Assembly (NCBI RefSeq): GCF_001667925.1
Contig: NZ_LZJR01000135.1
Coordinates: forward strand, 1-64,000
DNA from: Mycobacterium sp. E2479
GTDB taxonomy: Bacteria > Actinomycetota > Actinomycetes > Mycobacteriales > Mycobacteriaceae
Reading direction: 5' to 3'
DNA length: 64,000 nucleotides
This document shows positions 59,868 to 64,000 of this stretch, in pieces. The first letter of the stretch is position 1. Each line of letters begins with the position of its first letter. The notes under the pieces are model-generated. The model worked only from the letters and a program-made list of their open reading frames with translations. It ran no database searches and was not told the DNA's origin. The position numbers and the translations under genes were made by a program.

Positions 59868-62198
59868 TCAGCGGAACACCCCGGGCAGGCTCAGGGTGGA
59901 CAACGTGTCGTCCGACAGCGGGTTGTCGTTGACCATGTAGGTCCACGTCGACGTCGGCCGCGCCAGCTTGGACAGGTCCAGTCCGGGCTCCTCCTCGAGC
60001 ACGTTCGCGGTTTCGAACGTCTGCTGGGCCGCCTCGATCGCGTCCGCGGCCAGCGACGCGAACGCGTCGACCGCCAACCGATGAAATTCGTCCAGCGGGT
60101 TTTGCCGACCCAGCGCCCGCAAATGAATGCTCTCCCGGATGTCGGCCAGGTACGCCAGGTGATCGGCCCAGCCGCGGTCGAGGTGATAGAGCATGATCTG
60201 CCGGCAGATGATCTCCAGGCGCTCTTCGGAGATTCCTTCGGTCTCGGCCAGCTCCTTGTAGCGCTTGGGCGCCAGCTCGGCGAGTTCCTCACGCGCGGTT
60301 GGGTTGCGCAGCAACGTGTTACGCCGGTCGACGATGATGGCTCGCTGCTGGGCGATCAACTGGTTGTAGCGCCAGGTGTTCGCGTGCACGTCCAGCATGC
60401 GGCCCTCCGCCACGCGCTGGGCGTGGTCGAGCAGGCCCGCGGCCTTGGCGCTGACGATCTTGCCGTCCTCGTCGGTTTCCATCGGCAGCTTGTTGTGGTC
60501 GAGGTTGGCGGCGACCACGTCGTCTTCCCAACTCGAGAAGAACACCGACGATCCCGGGTCGCCCTGCCGCCCGGCGCGGCCGCGCAGCTGGTTGTCCAGA
60601 CGCTCGGTGTGGTGCCGCCCGGTCCCGACGACGTGCAGCCCACCGAGCTCGGCGACCCGGTCGTGGTCGGCTTCGTCGGAGCCGCCGAGGCGGATGTCGG
60701 TACCGCGCCCGGCCATCTGGGTCGAGACGGTGACGGCGCCGAACTTGCCGGCCTCGGCGATCACCTGGGCCTCCTCGGCGTCGTTTTTGGCGTTCAGCAC
60801 CACCGCGGGTACGCCGCGGCGTAGCAGCCGCTCGTGCAGGTCCTCGGATTCGGCCACGTCGCGGGTGCCCACCAGCACCGGCTGCCCCGTCTCGTTCACC
60901 TCGACGATGTGCGCGACGATCGCGTCGTTCTTGGCCGCAGCGGTGATGTAGACGCGGTCGGACTCGTCTTCACGGATGTTGGGCTCGTTCGGCGGAATCG
61001 GTGAAACTCCGAGCTTGTAGAACTGGCGCAGCTGCTCGCCTGCGGCCAGCGCGGTGCCGGTCATGCCGCACACGGTCGCGTAGCGGTTGATCAGCGCCTG
61101 CACCGTGATGGTGTCGAGCACCTCACCGGTTTCGGTGGTCTCGATGCCCTCCTTGGCCTCGACGGCGGCCTGCAGCCCGTCGGGCCAGCGCTGCAGCTGC
61201 GCGATGCGGCCGCGCGCGGCATTGATCAGGTGCACCGCGTCGTCGCGGACGATGTAGTGCACATCGCGCTGCAGCAGCACGTGCGCGTGCAGCGCGACAT
61301 TGATCTCGGTCAGGGTGGTGGCGACGTGTTCTTCGGAGTACAGGTCGATTCCGCCGAGCGCCTTCTCGACCTTGCGGGCGCCGACCTCGGTCAGGTGGAC
61401 ATTGCGGCTGTCGGCGTCGGTGTCGTAATCGGTGCCGGCCTCGAGCTGGCCGGCCAGCTCGATGATCTCGGGCCGCGGCGTCTCCCGGTGGGTGGTTCCG
61501 GCCAGCACCAGCGGCACCAGCGCCTCGTCGACCAGCACCGAGTCGGCCTCGTCGATCAGGGCCACATCGGGATTGGGCGATACCAGGTCGGCGACGTCGG
61601 TCACCAGTTGGTCGCGGAGCACGTCGAAGCCGATCTCGTTGACCGACGCGTAGGTGACGTCGCAGCCGTACGCGGCCCGGCGTTCCTCGTTGGTGGACTC
61701 GGCGGTGATCCAGCCGACGGTCAGGCCCATGGCCTCGATGGCCGGTCCCATCCATTCTGCGTCACGACGGGCCAGGTAGTCGTTGATGGTCACGACGTGC
61801 ACGTGCCGCCCGGCCAGCGCGTACCCGGCCGCTGCGATCGCGCCCGCGAGCGTCTTGCCCTCACCGGTGGCCATCTCGATGACGTCGCCCGCCAGCATGC
61901 GTAATGCCCCGAGCAGCTGCACATCGAATGGACGCAGGGCGGTCGATCTTTCGCCCGCCTCCCGGGCGATGGCAAGGAATTGCGGGATGTCCTCGGAATC
62001 CGCGAGGTCATCGAGATTGAGCAGCCCGGCCGCCTTGCGTAGCTGTTCGTCGGTCAGGCCGGCCGCCTCGTCGTCGTACTCCGCGGAGTCGGTGACCTGG
62101 GTGAGAGAGCGGTTGCGGTCCTTTTCGGTGCTGGCACCGAGCAGCTTCCAAAAACGGCTGCTCAGCCGGCCGGGTTGAGTGCGGGTCGTCTTAGGCAC
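59868..62198 (-). CDS. secA2: Accessory Sec ATPase SecA2
   Basis: The 776-residue SecA-type motor has Walker A ATGEGKT (110-116), the DEAD-like IDEADSVLVDEA, PMETDEDGKI and a QMAGRGTDIRL motif VI. It lacks the C-terminal zinc/SecB-binding tail and is shorter than SecA1, as expected for SecA2, which exports a small set of virulence and envelope proteins with SecYEG. The start is GTG. It is upstream of pgsA2 in the conserved cluster. Confidence 0.95.
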   Translation of the reverse strand: MPKTTRTQPGRLSSRFWKLLGASTEKDRNRSLTQVTDSAEYDDEAAGLTDEQLRKAAGLLNLDDLADSEDIPQFLAIAREAGERSTALRPFDVQLLGALRMLAGDVIEMATGEGKTLAGAIAAAGYALAGRHVHVVTINDYLARRDAEWMGPAIEAMGLTVGWITAESTNEERRAAYGCDVTYASVNEIGFDVLRDQLVTDVADLVSPNPDVALIDEADSVLVDEALVPLVLAGTTHRETPRPEIIELAGQLEAGTDYDTDADSRNVHLTEVGARKVEKALGGIDLYSEEHVATTLTEINVALHAHVLLQRDVHYIVRDDAVHLINAARGRIAQLQRWPDGLQAAVEAKEGIETTETGEVLDTITVQALINRYATVCGMTGTALAAGEQLRQFYKLGVSPIPPNEPNIREDESDRVYITAAAKNDAIVAHIVEVNETGQPVLVGTRDVAESEDLHERLLRRGVPAVVLNAKNDAEEAQVIAEAGKFGAVTVSTQMAGRGTDIRLGGSDEADHDRVAELGGLHVVGTGRHHTERLDNQLRGRAGRQGDPGSSVFFSSWEDDVVAANLDHNKLPMETDEDGKIVSAKAAGLLDHAQRVAEGRMLDVHANTWRYNQLIAQQRAIIVDRRNTLLRNPTAREELAELAPKRYKELAETEGISEERLEIICRQIMLYHLDRGWADHLAYLADIRESIHLRALGRQNPLDEFHRLAVDAFASLAADAIEAAQQTFETANVLEEEPGLDLSKLARPTSTWTYMVNDNPLSDDTLSTLSLPGVFR

Positions 62199-62286
62199 AG
62201 GTCAACGGTACGCGGTGAGTCCCCGCGTACTCAGATCACTCGCCCGCGACGCAGGCCGCGCCGCGGCGTGATGCGGAGGTACCTCA

Positions 62287-63930
62287 TCACGCGAGGTTGG
62301 AGCGGCGTGGATAGGCGACTGCGGGATCGGTGAGCACATTCACGACGGCGGGCAGCCCGCTGGCGAAGGCGCGCTCCAGCGCGGGCCGCAGCTCGGCGGG
62401 CGCGGCGACCAGTTCTCCGTGTCCGCCCAGCGCGCACGCCACCTCGTCGTAGCGCGTGCCCGGGCGCAGCTCCGCCACCACCGAATAGCCGTACAAGGCC
62501 TCCATGGGGTGTTTTTCCAGACCCCAGATTCCGTTGTTGCCAATCACGGACACGACCGGGACCTTGTGCCGAACCAGGGTGTCCCATTCCATGCCGCTGA
62601 AGCCGAATGCGCCGTCGCCCTGCAGCAGCACCACCTGGCGGTCCGGGCGGGCCAGCTTGGCGGCCAGCGCATAGCCGGGGCCCGAACCCAGGCAGCCGAA
62701 CGGGCCGCTGTCCAGCCAGCAACCCGGGTGATAGCTGTCGATCACACGTCCGGCGTACGACCCGAAATCACCGGCGTCGATCACGACGATGGCGTCGCGA
62801 TCCAGCATGGGTGCCAGTTCCGCGTACACCCGCATCGGGTGCAGTGGGGTGCGGTCGTCGGCGAGCTCGGCCTTCTCCTTGGCGCGCGACGCGGTCTCGG
62901 CGGTTCGCAGTTCGCCGATCCAGCCTTGATGGTCGCTGCCCGTGGCGGGGGCCAGCGCCGCGAGAATCGTCAACAGGTCGCCGTAGAGCTCGGCCTGCAC
63001 CGGCCGGGGGTGGGGCCGTTCGGGTTCTGCTCGGTCCACCACGATGAGCTGGGTTTGGGCCCCGAACACCGCGCCGAAGCCGAGGCGGAAGTCCATGGGC
63101 ACGCCGATGATCAGCGCAACATCGGCCTCCCCCAACGCTTTTCCGCGAACCCGGGAGAACGCTAATGGGTGATCGGCGGGAACGGCGCCGCGGGCCATCC
63201 CGTTCATCAGCACCGGGATCTGGAGTTCTTCGGCAAGGCGGAGCAGGGCCGCTTCGCCGTGCCCCCACCACACGTTGGTGCCCGCCATGATCACCGGCCG
63301 CTTGGCCGCGGACAGCAGGGCGGCGGCCCGGCTCAGGTCCTCGCCGTCGGGGGCGGGCCCCGGTGCCAGGTCGACGAGGGCGCCGGGCCGGCCGTCATCG
63401 TCGGACATGGAGAACACGTGATCCATCGGGAAGTCCACGAAACCCACGCCCGACGGCGCACCGACCGCCGCGCGCAGCGCGTCGTCGACGAGCCGCCCGG
63501 CCTCGTCCGCCGACTGTGCGGTGGCGGCGAAGCGGGCCAGCGGCGCCACGAACGGCACGTGGTCGATCTCCTGCAACGAGCCCATCCCCCAGCGCTGCGC
63601 CGGCGCCCGGCCCCCCAGTACCAACAGCGGCGACTGGTTCTGCTGTGCCGCCGCCATTGCGCTCATCCCGTTGGTGACGCCTGGCCCCGCGGTCAGCGCG
63701 GCCACGCCCGGCGATCGCGTCACCTTCGACCAGCCCTCGGCCGCGAACGTCGCGGTCTGCTCGTGGCGCGTATCGACCAGCCGGATGCCCTCGTCGCGGC
63801 ACCCGTCGTAGATGGAAAACAGGTGGCCGCCGGATAGCGTGAACACGGTGTCGACGCCGCTGGCCCGCAGGCGCCGCGCGACAAGCCGGCCGGCGTGCAA
63901 TGTTTGTGCGGGGACGGCGTCGGTAGTCAT
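62287..63930 (-). CDS. ilvG: Thiamine-diphosphate enzyme IlvG (acetolactate-synthase-like)
   Basis: The 547-residue TPP enzyme has the activating Glu57 in DTRHEQTATFAAEGW and the TPP/Mg motif GDGAFGFSGMEWDTLVRHK. It is annotated as an acetolactate synthase large-subunit-like protein in mycobacteria. The sequence also resembles oxalyl-CoA decarboxylases and 2-hydroxyacyl-CoA lyases, so acetolactate synthesis is uncertain. ATG at 63930. It lies 88 bp upstream of secA2. The 70 bp to its right hold its promoter and the edge of the window. Confidence 0.9.
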   Translation of the reverse strand: MTTDAVPAQTLHAGRLVARRLRASGVDTVFTLSGGHLFSIYDGCRDEGIRLVDTRHEQTATFAAEGWSKVTRSPGVAALTAGPGVTNGMSAMAAAQQNQSPLLVLGGRAPAQRWGMGSLQEIDHVPFVAPLARFAATAQSADEAGRLVDDALRAAVGAPSGVGFVDFPMDHVFSMSDDDGRPGALVDLAPGPAPDGEDLSRAAALLSAAKRPVIMAGTNVWWGHGEAALLRLAEELQIPVLMNGMARGAVPADHPLAFSRVRGKALGEADVALIIGVPMDFRLGFGAVFGAQTQLIVVDRAEPERPHPRPVQAELYGDLLTILAALAPATGSDHQGWIGELRTAETASRAKEKAELADDRTPLHPMRVYAELAPMLDRDAIVVIDAGDFGSYAGRVIDSYHPGCWLDSGPFGCLGSGPGYALAAKLARPDRQVVLLQGDGAFGFSGMEWDTLVRHKVPVVSVIGNNGIWGLEKHPMEALYGYSVVAELRPGTRYDEVACALGGHGELVAAPAELRPALERAFASGLPAVVNVLTDPAVAYPRRSNLA

Positions 63931-64000
63931 GACCGCAGCCTATCCAGATCCGTCGGGTACCTTCGCCGAAGGATTTGAAGTTGAGGAGTGATTGACCACC

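Noticed and set aside
63970..64000. Possible start of a rightward gene at the window edge (GAGGAG followed by GTG/TTG)
   Set aside because: Only about 20 bp remain; nothing can be supported.

Overview
The window is a high-GC actinobacterial chromosome segment. Gene content and order match a slow-growing Mycobacterium that is not M. tuberculosis. The backbone follows, in one direction, the M. tuberculosis block from about Rv1877 to Rv1820: the MFS exporter, bfrA, lldD2, the Rv1866-Rv1868 group, adhA, apa, modABC, ndh, blaI/blaR, gnd1, guaB1, two CNNM/CorC-like membrane proteins, glcB, gcvB, garA, gcvH, pgsA2, secA2 and ilvG. These equivalences rest on recognised protein sequences, lengths and gene order; no database search was run.

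Differences from the M. tuberculosis order are informative. An intact oxyR-ahpC-ahpD set plus a GH13 glucosidase-like gene lies at 4.5-8.0 kb. A lon protease gene lies at 10.1-12.4 kb. A second undecaprenyl-diphosphatase-like gene and a phosphoketolase lie at 23-27.3 kb. The urease cluster, the PE_PGRS gene and a toxin-antitoxin pair expected near ndh and glcB are missing.

Layout: 0-4.5 kb, efflux, iron storage (bfrA with divergent bfd and two IdeR boxes) and small redox or unknown proteins. 4.5-8 kb, peroxide defence. 8-16.5 kb, lactate oxidation, Lon, a secreted proline-rich protein and a run of small co-directional genes ending in a ferredoxin-reductase-like flavoprotein. 16.5-22.7 kb, a minus-strand group (epimerase-like, thiolase-like, double CoA-transferase). 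23-28 kb, uppP-like, SDR, phosphoketolase, CPBP protease. 28-33.7 kb, adhA, a small membrane protein, Apa and ModABC. 33.8-38 kb, an atypical SDR, an F420-type oxidoreductase, a secreted DUF4189 protein, ndh and a thioesterase. 38.1-38.8 kb, an iron-responsive small RNA matching MrsI, then blaI-blaR. 39.9-50 kb, gnd1, guaB1, CNNM pair, glcB and a VWA membrane protein. 50.2-63.9 kb, glycine cleavage genes with a tandem glycine riboswitch, MerR regulators, GarA, DUF881 membrane proteins, pgsA2, secA2 and ilvG.

The main non-coding signals are: (i) an MrsI-type sRNA at about 38138-38241 (minus) under an IdeR-box promoter, with a 7-nt unpaired segment perfectly complementary to the bfrA leader just upstream of its Shine-Dalgarno; (ii) a tandem glycine riboswitch before gcvB; (iii) a 55-bp tandem repeat that fills a convergent junction and supplies both stop codons; (iv) two copies of a palindromic intergenic element about 17 kb apart; (v) a 45-codon leader ORF overlapping the start of a CNNM transporter gene.
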